From contig NZ_JACHFE010000003.1 in NCBI RefSeq assembly GCF_014201735.1, forward strand, positions 186,001 to 250,000: DNA of 64,000 bases. The letters are read 5' to 3'. Source of the DNA: Marinobacter oulmenensis. GTDB taxonomy: Bacteria; Pseudomonadota; Gammaproteobacteria; Pseudomonadales; Oleiphilaceae. The notes below the pieces were generated by a model, which was given only the letters and a program-made list of their open reading frames with translations, did not search any database and had not been told where the DNA came from. Shown here piece after piece: positions 55,714 to 64,000 of the stretch (position 1 is the stretch's first letter; each line of letters opens with the position of its first letter). A program made the position numbers and the translations under genes.

Positions 55714-57126
55714 ATGTCTGCAATTGTCGATTTTCTGAACTCCATTCTCTGGGGCTACGTGCTTGTCTACGGCCTGCTGGCTGTCGGCATCTTCTTTACT
55801 ATCCGCCTGGGTTTTCTGCAGTTCATCAACTTTGGTGAAATGATCCGGGCGATCCGTGGCTCCCGGGAAAGCGATGTCCACGGCATTTCCCCGTTTCAGG
55901 CCCTGTGCACCAGCCTGGCATCCCGGGTGGGCACCGGGAACCTGGCCGGGGTGGCGGTCGCGCTGTATCTGGGCGGTGCCGGTGCCATCTTCTGGATGTG
56001 GATGGTTGCCCTGGTGGGCATGGCCACCGGCTACGCCGAAAGCACCCTGGCCCAGCTGTACAAGGTTCGCGACGGCAAGGGCCAGTACCGGGGTGGCCCG
56101 GCGGTTTACATTGCCAAAGGCCTGAAAGCGCCCTGGGCCGCGGCCATTTTCGCAGTCTGCCTGATTCTGTCTTTCGGCCTGGTCTTCAACGCGGTTCAGG
56201 CCAACTCCATCGCCGATGCCATGCAGGGCGCCTTCGGGGTTTCCAAACTGTGGGTGGGCGTTGCTGTGGCCGTCTTTGCCGGCGTGGTGATCTTTGGCGG
56301 GCTGCGTAACATTGTCCGCTTTGCGGAACTGGTGGTGCCCTTTATGGCAGGCGCCTATGTCCTGCTGGCCATCGGTATCATGGTCATGCACATCGGCGAG
56401 GTGCCGGGCATTCTTGCCACCATCGTCAAAAGTGCTTTTGGCCTTCAGGAAGCCGCGGGGGGCGCGGCAGGCTCCATCACGGTCGCCATGCTCAACGGCA
56501 TCAAGCGCGGCCTGTTCTCCAATGAGGCCGGCATGGGCTCGGCCCCCAACATCGCCGCCACCGCCACGCCAGCGCCCCACCACCCGTCCTCACAGGGCCT
56601 GGTACAGGCTTTCGGCGTGTTTGTGGATACTATCGTCGTGTGCACTGCCACAGCGGTGATGATTCTCATGTCCGGCGTACTGGAACCGGGCTCCGGGGTC
56701 ACCGGCACCCAACTGACCCAGGAAGCCATGGAGGTTCACCTGGGTGAATTCGGTGGCTACTTCATCGCCATTGCCATTCTGTTCTTTGCCTTCACCTCCA
56801 TCGTGGCCAACTACACCTACGCCGAGAACGCCCTGGTTTATCTGGGGGGTGGCAACACCATAGGCATCATGGTGCTTCGCCTGGCGGCACTGGGCATGGT
56901 GGTCTGGGGTGGCTACGAAGCTGTGGTGACGGTCTTCAACACCGCCGACGCCTCCATGGGGCTGATGGCGACCATCAACCTGATTGCGATCGTGCTGCTC
57001 TCCGGCACCGTGGTCAAACTGACCCGGGACTATCTGGCCCAGCGCAAGGAAGGCAAGGTGCCGCATTTCCGGTCAAAGGACTATCCGGAACTGCACGAGA
57101 AGATCGACAGCAATATCTGGCACTGA
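55714..57126 (+). CDS. Sodium:alanine/glycine symporter (AGCS family)
   Basis: A 470-residue carrier with about eleven helices and AGCS features: FTIRLGFLQFINFGEMIRAIRG, FQALCTSLASRVGTGNLAGVAVAL, and GLFSNEAGMGSAPNIAATA. It imports alanine, glycine or similar amino acids with sodium. The ATG at 55714 begins MSAIVDFLNS, as relatives do; the longer frame adds a charged stretch. A terminator follows. It stands alone after teaABCD. Confidence 0.93.
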   Translation: MSAIVDFLNSILWGYVLVYGLLAVGIFFTIRLGFLQFINFGEMIRAIRGSRESDVHGISPFQALCTSLASRVGTGNLAGVAVALYLGGAGAIFWMWMVALVGMATGYAESTLAQLYKVRDGKGQYRGGPAVYIAKGLKAPWAAAIFAVCLILSFGLVFNAVQANSIADAMQGAFGVSKLWVGVAVAVFAGVVIFGGLRNIVRFAELVVPFMAGAYVLLAIGIMVMHIGEVPGILATIVKSAFGLQEAAGGAAGSITVAMLNGIKRGLFSNEAGMGSAPNIAATATPAPHHPSSQGLVQAFGVFVDTIVVCTATAVMILMSGVLEPGSGVTGTQLTQEAMEVHLGEFGGYFIAIAILFFAFTSIVANYTYAENALVYLGGGNTIGIMVLRLAALGMVVWGGYEAVVTVFNTADASMGLMATINLIAIVLLSGTVVKLTRDYLAQRKEGKVPHFRSKDYPELHEKIDSNIWH

Positions 57127-57134
57127 CTCCGGTA

Positions 57135-57163
57135 GCCTGCCGCCCAATGTGCGGCAGGCTTTT
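57135..57163 (+). terminator. Terminator after the AGCS symporter
   Basis: GCCTGCCGC and GCGGCAGGC (9 pairs, 7-base loop) followed by TTTT. It lies at the end of the converging polyamine operon. Confidence 0.82.
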
Positions 57164-58011
57164 CACCGGTTCCGGCGTACACTCAGTAGCGCCAGCAGGG
57201 CGGAAACCACCATCAGGAACAGGGCGACGGCATTGAGAACCGGTGTCGAGCCCTCCCGCAGTCGATTGAACAGGGCCACCGTCAGGGGAGTATCGCTCCC
57301 GGTCAGCATGACCGTGGTATTGAAGTTCTCGAACGACATCAGAAAGGCCATGGCCGCTGCCCCAAACAGCGACGGCGCCAGCCACGGCAATGTCACCGTA
57401 AACCACGCCACCAGCGGCGTGGCCCCGAGATTGAGCGCCGCTTCCTCCAGCTGCCGGTCAAACTTGCGCAACCGGGCGGCAATCACCAGAGTCGTGAGTG
57501 TGGTGATGAAGGTCACCTGCCCCATGATCACCAGGGTCAGACCCGGCCGGAACACATCCAGCTCGATCCCCCATTGCCGGGACAGGTCATTGGCCATGCC
57601 ACTGTAGAACACCAGGATGGACACCCCCAGGATCACTCCGGGAATCACCAGAGGCAGCAACATCAGCAAATACAGCAGTTCCTTGCCCGGAAATTCCAGG
57701 CGTTCAAACAGCACCGCATTGATGCACCCGAGGGCCACACTCACCAGTGTCACCCAAAGCGCAATGCGGGTACTGGTCCAGAGCGCGGACAGCAGGGTGT
57801 CGTCATGGAACAGGCCGGTCCGGCCCGCGGTGCCATCCGCCAGGTACCAGTCCATGGTAAAGCCCTGCCAGGGCAGAGACGGGAAAGGCGCGTCGTTGAA
57901 CGCAAAGACCGCGGTGACCGCCAGCGGAAGCGCCAGGTAGATGAAAAAGGCCACCAGGTAGGCCAGGTAAAGCGCATCGAACAGCCGGGTTCTGGGCACG
58001 GAGGGAATCAT
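57163..58011 (-). CDS. Polyamine-type ABC transporter, second permease (potI order)
   Basis: A 282-residue permease with six helices and the binding-protein-dependent permease loop (EEAALNLGATPLVAWFTVTLPWLAPSLFGAAAMAFLMSFENF, equivalent to EAA-G). It pairs with the permease at 58016. It is the last gene of a four-gene unit with gene order binding protein, ATPase, permease, permease. Confidence 0.9.
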   Translation of the reverse strand: MIPSVPRTRLFDALYLAYLVAFFIYLALPLAVTAVFAFNDAPFPSLPWQGFTMDWYLADGTAGRTGLFHDDTLLSALWTSTRIALWVTLVSVALGCINAVLFERLEFPGKELLYLLMLLPLVIPGVILGVSILVFYSGMANDLSRQWGIELDVFRPGLTLVIMGQVTFITTLTTLVIAARLRKFDRQLEEAALNLGATPLVAWFTVTLPWLAPSLFGAAAMAFLMSFENFNTTVMLTGSDTPLTVALFNRLREGSTPVLNAVALFLMVVSALLALLSVRRNR

Positions 58012-58015
58012 CTGG

Positions 58016-58876
58016 CTACCCCATGACCTTGCGCAGGGACTGGCCGGTCAGCTTCAGCCCGGCCCAGACGATCAGCGACGAAAGACCCAGCAGCAGTGCC
58101 CCGAGGGCCGCCCCCTGCTCCCAGTTAAAGCGGGTAATGAACTGGGTGAAGATCTGCTGGGTAAACCAGGCACTGTCCTTGCCGCCCATCAGGGTTGGGG
58201 TCAGATAGCTGCCCAGGGTGAGCATGAACACGACAATACAGCCGGAGACGATGCCGGGCATGGCCCAGGGCACCACCACTTCCCGCAGTACCGTCAGGTG
58301 GCCGCCACCGAGATCGTAACCGGCTTCCACCAGGTTTTCTTCCATGCCATCGAGGGTGGTGACCAGGGGCACCACCATGAACAACAGGCCGTTGTAGACC
58401 AGGCCGATGATCACAGCTGCGTCGTTATAGAGCATCTCGACCGGCCCGTCACTCCAGCCCAGGGCCTGCAGCCAGGCACTGAACAATCCGCTTTCCCGCA
58501 ACAGGATCATCCAGCCGTAGGTACGGACCAGCTCACTGGCCCAGAACGGAATCAGGCAGGCGAGAAACAGCAGTCCCCGGGCCCGGCCACTGGCAAGGCG
58601 GGCAATGTACCAGGCAATCGGAAAGGCGATGAGCAGGGTCAGGAACGTGGTGAACAGGGACATCACACCGGTGCGGACGAAGGTCCGCCAGTAGTAGGAC
58701 TCGCTGAAGAAATTGGCGTATTGCTCCAGCCCCCAACTGAGCGTATCCCAGCTTTCCCGTACCTGAAACGACACCCTCAGCATCTGCAGGTGGGGCAGGA
58801 TCACCAGCAGCACAATCCACAGCAGGAAGGGCGTTAGCAACAGGATCAGGGACAGACGGGTAGCCGGCGACTTCAC
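58016..58876 (-). CDS. Polyamine-type ABC transporter, first permease (potH order)
   Basis: A 286-residue permease with six helices and the EAA-like loop (NLVEAGYDLGGGHLTVLREVVVPWAMPGIVSG). Its start overlaps the ATPase stop by 4 bases. Sequence features are those of the PotB/PotH family. Confidence 0.92.
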   Translation of the reverse strand: MKSPATRLSLILLLTPFLLWIVLLVILPHLQMLRVSFQVRESWDTLSWGLEQYANFFSESYYWRTFVRTGVMSLFTTFLTLLIAFPIAWYIARLASGRARGLLFLACLIPFWASELVRTYGWMILLRESGLFSAWLQALGWSDGPVEMLYNDAAVIIGLVYNGLLFMVVPLVTTLDGMEENLVEAGYDLGGGHLTVLREVVVPWAMPGIVSGCIVVFMLTLGSYLTPTLMGGKDSAWFTQQIFTQFITRFNWEQGAALGALLLGLSSLIVWAGLKLTGQSLRKVMG

Positions 58877-59964
58877 GGGGTGGCGGCTCCGAATACCCGG
58901 GCCCGATCCGGCTCCCAGGCCAGTTGCAGGGAATCTCCGGCGGACAGGCTCGGTGCGCTGCCGTGCTGCGGCAGGCGGGCGAACACGGGCTCGCCACCGA
59001 TGTCTGTCTCAACCCGGCTGTTGGCGCCGTCGAACAGGGTAGTGCGCACCGATGCCCGGCACCGGCTCAGGCCTTCGGCAACCTCGCCATCAGACAGCAC
59101 CAGGGACTCCGGCCGGACATAGAGATCCGCACTGGCACCGGGCTCCAGGGGCGCCGCCAGCCGGCCTTCCACTATGGCACCGCCTGTCAGGCGCAACTGC
59201 GCCCGGTCTCCGCTGACCGAAACCACCTGCCCCCTCAGGCGGTTGTTGTCACCCACGAAGCCGGCCACAAAGGCCGTCGCGGGTTCCCGGTAGAGTTCCT
59301 CCGGCGCGGCCACCTGATCAAAACGCCCGTCTTTCATCACCGCCACCTGGTCCGACATCACCATGGCTTCGGACTGGTCGTGGGTGATGTAAACAAACGT
59401 GGTGCCAAACTGCTTCTGCAGATGCTTGAGCTCCACCTTCATCTGTTCCCGCAGTTTCAGGTCCAGAGCGCCCAGGGGCTCATCCAGCAGAAGGAGGGTC
59501 GGTTCCAGCACCAGACAACGGGCCAGGGCCACCCGCTGGCGCTGCCCCCCTGAGAGCTCGGACGGCATCCGGCCGGAGAGCCCGGGCAGACCCACCTGCT
59601 CCAGCACCTGCTCCACACGCTGCCTGCGCCGGGCCGCCGGCACCCGCTGGCGTTTCAGGCCGTAGGCAATGTTGTCGCCGACACTCATGGTCGGGAACAG
59701 GGCCAGGTGCTGGAACACCATGTTGACGGGCCGGTGATTGGGCGGCACCCGGTTCATCCGCTCGCCGCGAATGTAGATGTCGCCCTCATCCGGGCGGTCA
59801 AACCCGGCCAGCAGGCGTAGCAGGGTGGTCTTGCCGCACCCGGAGGGGCCAAGAATGGAAAAGAACGTACCGGCGGGCACGTCCAGCGAGATCCCATCCA
59901 CCGCCGGATGGTTCCCGAAACGGCGGATGAGCTGATGGCAGAACAGGTCAGACGGTGTTGCCAT
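58873..59964 (-). CDS. Polyamine-type ABC transporter, ATPase (potG order)
   Basis: A 363-residue ATPase: Walker A LGPSGCGKTT (~37), signature LSGGQRQRVALARCL (~135), Walker B LLLLDEPLGALD (~155), H-loop ITHDQSEAMVMSD, and a C-terminal TOBE domain. These features and the length are those of PotA/PotG/FbpC. The gene is 6 bases after the binding protein. Confidence 0.93.
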   Translation of the reverse strand: MATPSDLFCHQLIRRFGNHPAVDGISLDVPAGTFFSILGPSGCGKTTLLRLLAGFDRPDEGDIYIRGERMNRVPPNHRPVNMVFQHLALFPTMSVGDNIAYGLKRQRVPAARRRQRVEQVLEQVGLPGLSGRMPSELSGGQRQRVALARCLVLEPTLLLLDEPLGALDLKLREQMKVELKHLQKQFGTTFVYITHDQSEAMVMSDQVAVMKDGRFDQVAAPEELYREPATAFVAGFVGDNNRLRGQVVSVSGDRAQLRLTGGAIVEGRLAAPLEPGASADLYVRPESLVLSDGEVAEGLSRCRASVRTTLFDGANSRVETDIGGEPVFARLPQHGSAPSLSAGDSLQLAWEPDRARVFGAATP

Positions 59965-59970
59965 ACCGGA

Positions 59971-61047
59971 TCAGTTGGCAGCCTGAACCCGGTCGAGTAC
60001 CTGACCTTCGACGGTTTCCAGTCCGGGAGGCACCGGCGGATACCATTTGATGTTGTCGATCGCCTGCTGGTCAAAGCTGGCGCGATAGGCACCCCGCAGC
60101 TCTGCGCGGACATATTCGTCCGCTCCCTTCGAAGCCGTGAAGTTACCGGAGGCGTTGGTGATCTTCGCCGCGATTTCCGGCTGCATGACGAAGTTGATCC
60201 ACTGGTAGGCTGCGGCCTCATTTTCACTGCGCCGGGGAATGGCAAAGGTGTCAATCCAGCCCAGAGCGCCAGATTCCGGCGCCACGAAACGGATGTCCGG
60301 GTTCTCGGCGTTGAGCTTCCAGCCGCCGGCATCCCAGGCCATGGCGGCTGTCACTTCACCGGTGCGCAGTAGGGCCAGCAACTGGTCACCACCGGTCCAG
60401 TAGGTTTTGACGTTGCTCTTGCAGTCGATCAGCTGGTCTTCAACTTTCGCCAAAATGGATTCGTACTCATCCCGGTCGTTATAGGCGGCAAACGGGTCCA
60501 GCCCCATGGCGAAGCCAAAACCGATGAGCGTCGGCCGCTTGAGGCGGTAGCTGACCTGACCGGCCACTGACGGATCACACAGATCGGTGTAGTCGGTCAC
60601 CTGATCGGCCACGGAGTCATGAACGATCAGACCGCTGGTACCCCAGACCGACGGGACGCCGTAGTACTCGCCCTCCAGTTCGGTGGAGTCGCGGGTTGCC
60701 TTGACCATGGAAGGCTGCAACTGGTCGGTGTTGACCCGGCTGAAATCAATCGGCTTGTAGATGTTGAACTGGCGCTGGACACCCACGATACGGTCCTGAC
60801 TGGGCTGGGCCAGGTCAAAGCCGGCACCGCCGGTGGCCCGCAGCTTGGAGATCATGTCTTCGTTGTTGGACAGGGTCACTTTGACATCAATCCCGGTCTC
60901 TTCCTCGAACTGGGCAACCACGTCATCCGGAGCATAACCGCCCCACGTGATCAGACGCAGCTCCTCTGCGCTCGTCGTGCCGGAAAAACCAAGCGCCCCA
61001 ACCATCAAGCCTGCAGCCAACTGCCGCCATTCCTGTCTTGCTTTCAT
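59971..61047 (-). CDS. Polyamine-type ABC transporter, periplasmic binding protein (potF order)
   Basis: A 358-residue binding protein with a signal peptide (LMVGALGFSGTTSA) and the PotD/PotF start ELRLITWGGYAPDDVVAQFEEETGIDVKVTLSNNEDMISKLRA. It differs from the PotD-like protein at 61224 in lacking a lipoprotein cysteine. Putrescine or spermidine is likely but the pocket (GGYAPD instead of NWSEYM) has diverged, so another amine is possible. Confidence 0.88.
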   Translation of the reverse strand: MKARQEWRQLAAGLMVGALGFSGTTSAEELRLITWGGYAPDDVVAQFEEETGIDVKVTLSNNEDMISKLRATGGAGFDLAQPSQDRIVGVQRQFNIYKPIDFSRVNTDQLQPSMVKATRDSTELEGEYYGVPSVWGTSGLIVHDSVADQVTDYTDLCDPSVAGQVSYRLKRPTLIGFGFAMGLDPFAAYNDRDEYESILAKVEDQLIDCKSNVKTYWTGGDQLLALLRTGEVTAAMAWDAGGWKLNAENPDIRFVAPESGALGWIDTFAIPRRSENEAAAYQWINFVMQPEIAAKITNASGNFTASKGADEYVRAELRGAYRASFDQQAIDNIKWYPPVPPGLETVEGQVLDRVQAAN

Positions 61048-61181
61048 ATCCGGATCCCTGCCTTAAAAGTGATACACATCCGTCGCAATCTAATGATTAA
61101 CGAAACAGTATAGACACCAAATGACAGTTTTGTGACGAGATCGGGAAGCGGTGGGAAGAGTCAAACGGTCAGCGGGACAGG

Positions 61182-61217
61182 TAAAAAGGAGAAACGCCGG
61201 GCCAGGCGGCCCGGCGT
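61182..61217 (-). terminator. Terminator of the potABCD-like operon
   Basis: On the minus strand CGCCGGGC and GCCCGGCG form a stem with a short loop, followed by UUUCUCCUUUUU. It separates the two polyamine transport operons. Confidence 0.85.
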
Positions 61218-61223
61218 CGGGGA

Positions 61224-62264
61224 TCAGCTACCGGATTTGAGCATTTCCCAGTACTTGGCGTAAACCTGCAGGGCCTCATCGCCGATATCCACCTGGAATT
61301 CGGCATTTTCCATGTCTTCCGGGGTCGGATAGCTGGCACGGTTGTCTGCCACTTCGTCCGGCAGCATGTCACGGGCAGCCAGGTTGGGCGTGGCATATCC
61401 GATCTCTTCACTGATCAGCGCGGAGATTTCCGGCTGCAGCACGAAGCTGATGAACTTGTGCGCCGCTTCCGGATTTTTCGCGTTCTTCGGAATCACGAAG
61501 CTGTCCAGCCAGGCGATAATGCCTTCATCCGGATAGACGTACTCGAGCGACGGCATGGTTTCCTCCGCCATGACCGCTTCGCCGTTCCAGATCATGCCCA
61601 CGTCGGTCTCACCTTCCAGATAGGGAACCCGTGGGGCGTCAGAGTTGAACGTGCGCACAGAGGGCATCAGCTCGGAGAGCTTTTCATAGGCGGCTTCGAT
61701 TTCCTCCGGGTTGGTGCTGTTGCCGGAATAACCCAGCACCCGCAGACCCACATGGAACACTTCCCGCATGTCATTGGTGAGCATTACCCGGCCTTCAAAG
61801 CGCTCCTGCCAGAGATCTTCCCAGGCCGTGACCGGCTCGCCCTCAATATCGGCATTATCCACAGCCAGGCCAGTGGTGCCCCAGAGGTAGGGGATGCTGT
61901 ACTGGTTGTCCGGATCAATGTCGAGGTTGACCAGTTCCGGGTCCAGCTTGTCGAAGCCCTCGATCTTGCTGCGATCGATCGGCATCAACAGGCCTTCCTG
62001 GCGCATCTTGCTCACGTAATAGGTGGAAGGCACCGCCAGGTCATAGGCGGCACTGTCGTCCAGCAGTTTGAGCTTGGCGTACATGGCCTCGTTGGAGTCA
62101 TAGGTGGTATAGACCACCTCGATACCGGTTTCCTCCTGGAAGCGGGTCAGCACTTCCTGGGGCATGTATTCAGACCAGTTGTAAAGATTCAGGACCTGGG
62201 GTTCCTCGGAACTGCAGCCCGTCAGACCTACCGCCAGCAGGCTGGCCAGTGCGAGTTTCTTCAT
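61224..62264 (-). CDS. potD: Spermidine/putrescine ABC transporter, binding lipoprotein
   Basis: A 346-residue binding protein with a lipobox (LLAVGLTGC), then NLYNWSEYMPQEVLTRFQEETGIEVVYTTYDSNEAMYAKL, and SAAYDLAVPSTYYVSKM, the clear PotD/PotF pocket wording (acidic and tryptophan residues). Start ATG 62264 has GGAG upstream and overlaps the permease stop by 4 bases. Being lipid-anchored is common in marine relatives. Confidence 0.94.
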   Translation of the reverse strand: MKKLALASLLAVGLTGCSSEEPQVLNLYNWSEYMPQEVLTRFQEETGIEVVYTTYDSNEAMYAKLKLLDDSAAYDLAVPSTYYVSKMRQEGLLMPIDRSKIEGFDKLDPELVNLDIDPDNQYSIPYLWGTTGLAVDNADIEGEPVTAWEDLWQERFEGRVMLTNDMREVFHVGLRVLGYSGNSTNPEEIEAAYEKLSELMPSVRTFNSDAPRVPYLEGETDVGMIWNGEAVMAEETMPSLEYVYPDEGIIAWLDSFVIPKNAKNPEAAHKFISFVLQPEISALISEEIGYATPNLAARDMLPDEVADNRASYPTPEDMENAEFQVDIGDEALQVYAKYWEMLKSGS

Positions 62265-63031
62265 CGTTTGCTCCTTGACAGTATCCATTGCGACAACATC
62301 AGCATGACCAGTGAAAACACCAGCAACAGTGTGCCCAGGGCGTTCACCTCGGGCTTGAGACCCACCCGCACCATGGAATAGATGCGCAGGGGCAGGATTT
62401 CATAACTGGGGCCACTGACGAAGGTGCTCACGACCACATCGTCCAGTGACAGTGTAAACCCCAGCAGCCAGCCCGCCAGCAGGGCCGGCATGATGACCGG
62501 AATCAGTACCGTCCGGGTCATGGTGAAGTCCGACGCGCCCAGATCCCGCGCGGCTTCCGGCAGGCGTTCATCAAAGCCGCTGAGCCGGGCCATGACGGTG
62601 ATAACCACGAACGGCAGGCAGAAGGTGACATGGGCCAGCAGCAGCGACACATAGCCCAGCTGGATACCCACCAGCAGAAACAGCGCCAGCAGCGAGATGG
62701 CCAGGACAATTTCTGGGGACATCATCACCACGAACAGCATGCCATTGAGCATTTTCTTGCCCCGGAACCGGTACCGGTGCAGTGCCAGCGCTGTCAGCGC
62801 GCCGATAACCGTGGACACCGTGGCGGCGGAAAGCGCCAGCCACAGGGAGTTCCACATGGCTTCCACCATGGCGTTGTTATTGAACAGGGACTGATACCAG
62901 CGCAGGCTCAGTCCACCCCAGGTGTAACCACTGCGGGAGTCGTTAAAGGAAAACAGCACCAGTATGCCGATAGGCACATACAGCAGCAGATAAACCAGGG
63001 TCAGGTAGGCGCGGGGCAACCAGCGGCTCAT
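62261..63031 (-). CDS. potC: Spermidine/putrescine ABC transporter, permease PotC
   Basis: A 256-residue permease with six helices and the EAA loop (EAARDLGASDFTMTRTVLIPVIMPALLAGWLLGFTLSLDDVVVSTFVSG). The late SLDDVVVSTF is the PotC/PotI signature. Start overlaps the previous permease by 4 bases. Confidence 0.94.
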   Translation of the reverse strand: MSRWLPRAYLTLVYLLLYVPIGILVLFSFNDSRSGYTWGGLSLRWYQSLFNNNAMVEAMWNSLWLALSAATVSTVIGALTALALHRYRFRGKKMLNGMLFVVMMSPEIVLAISLLALFLLVGIQLGYVSLLLAHVTFCLPFVVITVMARLSGFDERLPEAARDLGASDFTMTRTVLIPVIMPALLAGWLLGFTLSLDDVVVSTFVSGPSYEILPLRIYSMVRVGLKPEVNALGTLLLVFSLVMLMLSQWILSRSKR

Positions 63032-63885
63032 ACACCGTCCTCCCCGATCCGCTGCTTACTCAGTTTGTGGGCAAACATCAGAAACGCCATGGTGATCGTC
63101 AGGACAATGCTGGCCGCCGCGCCGAATGGCCAGTTGCGGGCATCCAGGAACTGGTTCTTGATCACATTGCCCACCAACAGATTGCGCGAGCCGCCGAGAA
63201 TATCCGGCACGAAAAACAGGCCCATGGCCGGCAGCAGCACCAGCATGACACCGGCCAGAACCCCGGGCAGGGTCAATGGCACAATGACATGGAAAAAGGT
63301 GGCCACCCTGCCTGCGCCCAGATCATGGGAGGCCAGCAGCAGTTCCTGGCGCAGGTCGTCGAATACCGAATACAGTGGCAGGATCATGAACGGCAGCAGC
63401 AGGTACACCAGCCCGATAACCACCGCACCCTCGGTGTAGAGCATCTTCAGTGGCTCATCAATCCAGCCAAGGCCGAGCAGGGCGCTGTTCAGAAGGCCAT
63501 TGGTCGCCAGCAGGAGTTTGAGCGCGTACGTCCGCACCAGGGAATTGGTCCAGAACGGTACGATCAGCAGGAAAATGAGCAGCAACTGACGACGGCCGGG
63601 CACCCTGGACAGCGCCCAGGCGAACGGATAGCCGATCAACAGGCACACCAGGGTGGTCATCGCCGCCATGTACAGGGAGTGCAGGAAGACCTCCAGGTAC
63701 AGCGGATCGAACAGCTGGCGATAGGCGTCCAGGTTCAGCGGCAGGGATATGAACGAGACCGGATCCCGTGTGGCCACACTGGCTCCCACCACCAGCAGGT
63801 TCGGCGCCAGAACCAGAAACAGCAGCCAGCCCCAGACCAGAACCAGCACCGCCGTGCGAAACGGCTGCTGCATCAGACTACGCAT
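63028..63885 (-). CDS. potB: Spermidine/putrescine ABC transporter, permease PotB
   Basis: A 285-residue permease with six helices and the EAA-like loop ([51 protein letters not shown]), of the PotB/PotH type. The ATG at 63885 overlaps the ATPase stop by 8 bases; ATG 63873 is an alternative. Longer frames lack family sequence. Confidence 0.93.
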   Translation of the reverse strand: MRSLMQQPFRTAVLVLVWGWLLFLVLAPNLLVVGASVATRDPVSFISLPLNLDAYRQLFDPLYLEVFLHSLYMAAMTTLVCLLIGYPFAWALSRVPGRRQLLLIFLLIVPFWTNSLVRTYALKLLLATNGLLNSALLGLGWIDEPLKMLYTEGAVVIGLVYLLLPFMILPLYSVFDDLRQELLLASHDLGAGRVATFFHVIVPLTLPGVLAGVMLVLLPAMGLFFVPDILGGSRNLLVGNVIKNQFLDARNWPFGAAASIVLTITMAFLMFAHKLSKQRIGEDGV

Positions 63886-64000
63886 CGGTGACCGCTTCCG
63901 CCTCGGCCGCCGCACTTTCTTCGGGCAGCAGCCATTCCCAGCCATCCACCCAGCTGACCCTCACGGGCTCGCCCAGGCGGTAATCAAAGGTGGGATCGTC
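63878..64000 (-). CDS. potA: Spermidine/putrescine ABC transporter, ATPase C-terminus (runs off the window)
   Basis: Forty open codons end in TAG at 63878. The translation [20 protein letters not shown] and what follows match the end of the TOBE domain of PotA/PotG ATPases. With the potB, potC and potD genes downstream it completes a potABCD-order operon. Most of the gene lies beyond the window. Confidence 0.8.
   Translation of the reverse strand, partial: DDPTFDYRLGEPVRVSWVDGWEWLLPEESAAAEAEAVTDA

Noticed and set aside
55162..56583. A 473-codon open frame on the minus strand
   Set aside because: Runs across teaD and the AGCS gene in antisense and has no domain.

Overview
The window looks like chromosome from a marine, moderately halophilic gammaproteobacterium, most likely Marinobacter or a close relative. 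This is inferred from the GC-rich coding sequence, a TeaABCD-type ectoine TRAP system plus a BCCT carrier, an assimilatory nirBD/nasR/kinase block like that of pseudomonads, and several iron and zinc acquisition systems. I see no tRNA, rRNA, insertion sequence, CRISPR array or prophage. Gene starts were reassigned from the ribosome binding site and family length where the longest open frame was clearly too long.

Layout. 1-908: truncated MFS carrier and csaA. 1025-8600: nitrite assimilation (nirBD, the nitrate-sensing antiterminator nasR, a PP2C-Ser/Thr kinase fusion, a formate/nitrite-family channel). Both nirB and the channel gene have the same upstream plan: an NtrC-like palindrome, a sigma-54 -24/-12 element, then a short leader ending in an intrinsic terminator, as expected for NtrC activation plus NasR antitermination. 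8627-16657: AraC regulator, a TPP-riboswitch-controlled sodium symporter, an Aer-type PAS chemoreceptor, a metallophosphoesterase, and a LuxR/APC permease/nitrilase-family unit. 16690-31806: a siderophore uptake island with three Fur-box candidates (FecBCDE-like ABC importer, PepSY reductase, FpvA/FhuE-like receptor, PchR-like AraC, two YbtPQ/PchHI-like ABC proteins, RhtX/FptX-like MFS, FyuA-like receptor, second AraC) but no siderophore synthesis genes. 31801-36910: ketopantoate reductase, Zur-controlled znuA/znuCB and a MepM-like endopeptidase. 36919-39929: glutathione-dependent formaldehyde oxidation (fghA, frmA) and a LysR regulator. 39947-43249: BCCT carrier, a broken EamA permease and a LysR regulator. 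43260-46269: a small XRE regulator and a very unusual LOV-GGDEF-EAL protein joined in frame to a di-haem cytochrome c peroxidase that has lost its N-terminus. 46364-51119: nitroreductase and the lutABC lactate operon with a divergent GntR regulator and two perfect operator palindromes. 51359-57163: small esterase, teaABCD and an AGCS amino acid symporter. 57163-64000: two complete polyamine-type ABC transporters in tandem, one in potFGHI order and one in potABCD order (the ATPase of the latter runs off the window).

The main themes are nitrogen assimilation under dual transcriptional and RNA control, metal scavenging, and uptake of osmolytes, polyamines and amino acids. The strongest anomaly is the cytoplasmic c-di-GMP phosphodiesterase fused to a periplasmic-type c-haem peroxidase at 43718-46216. 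It is either a recent deletion fusion or an assembly chimera.
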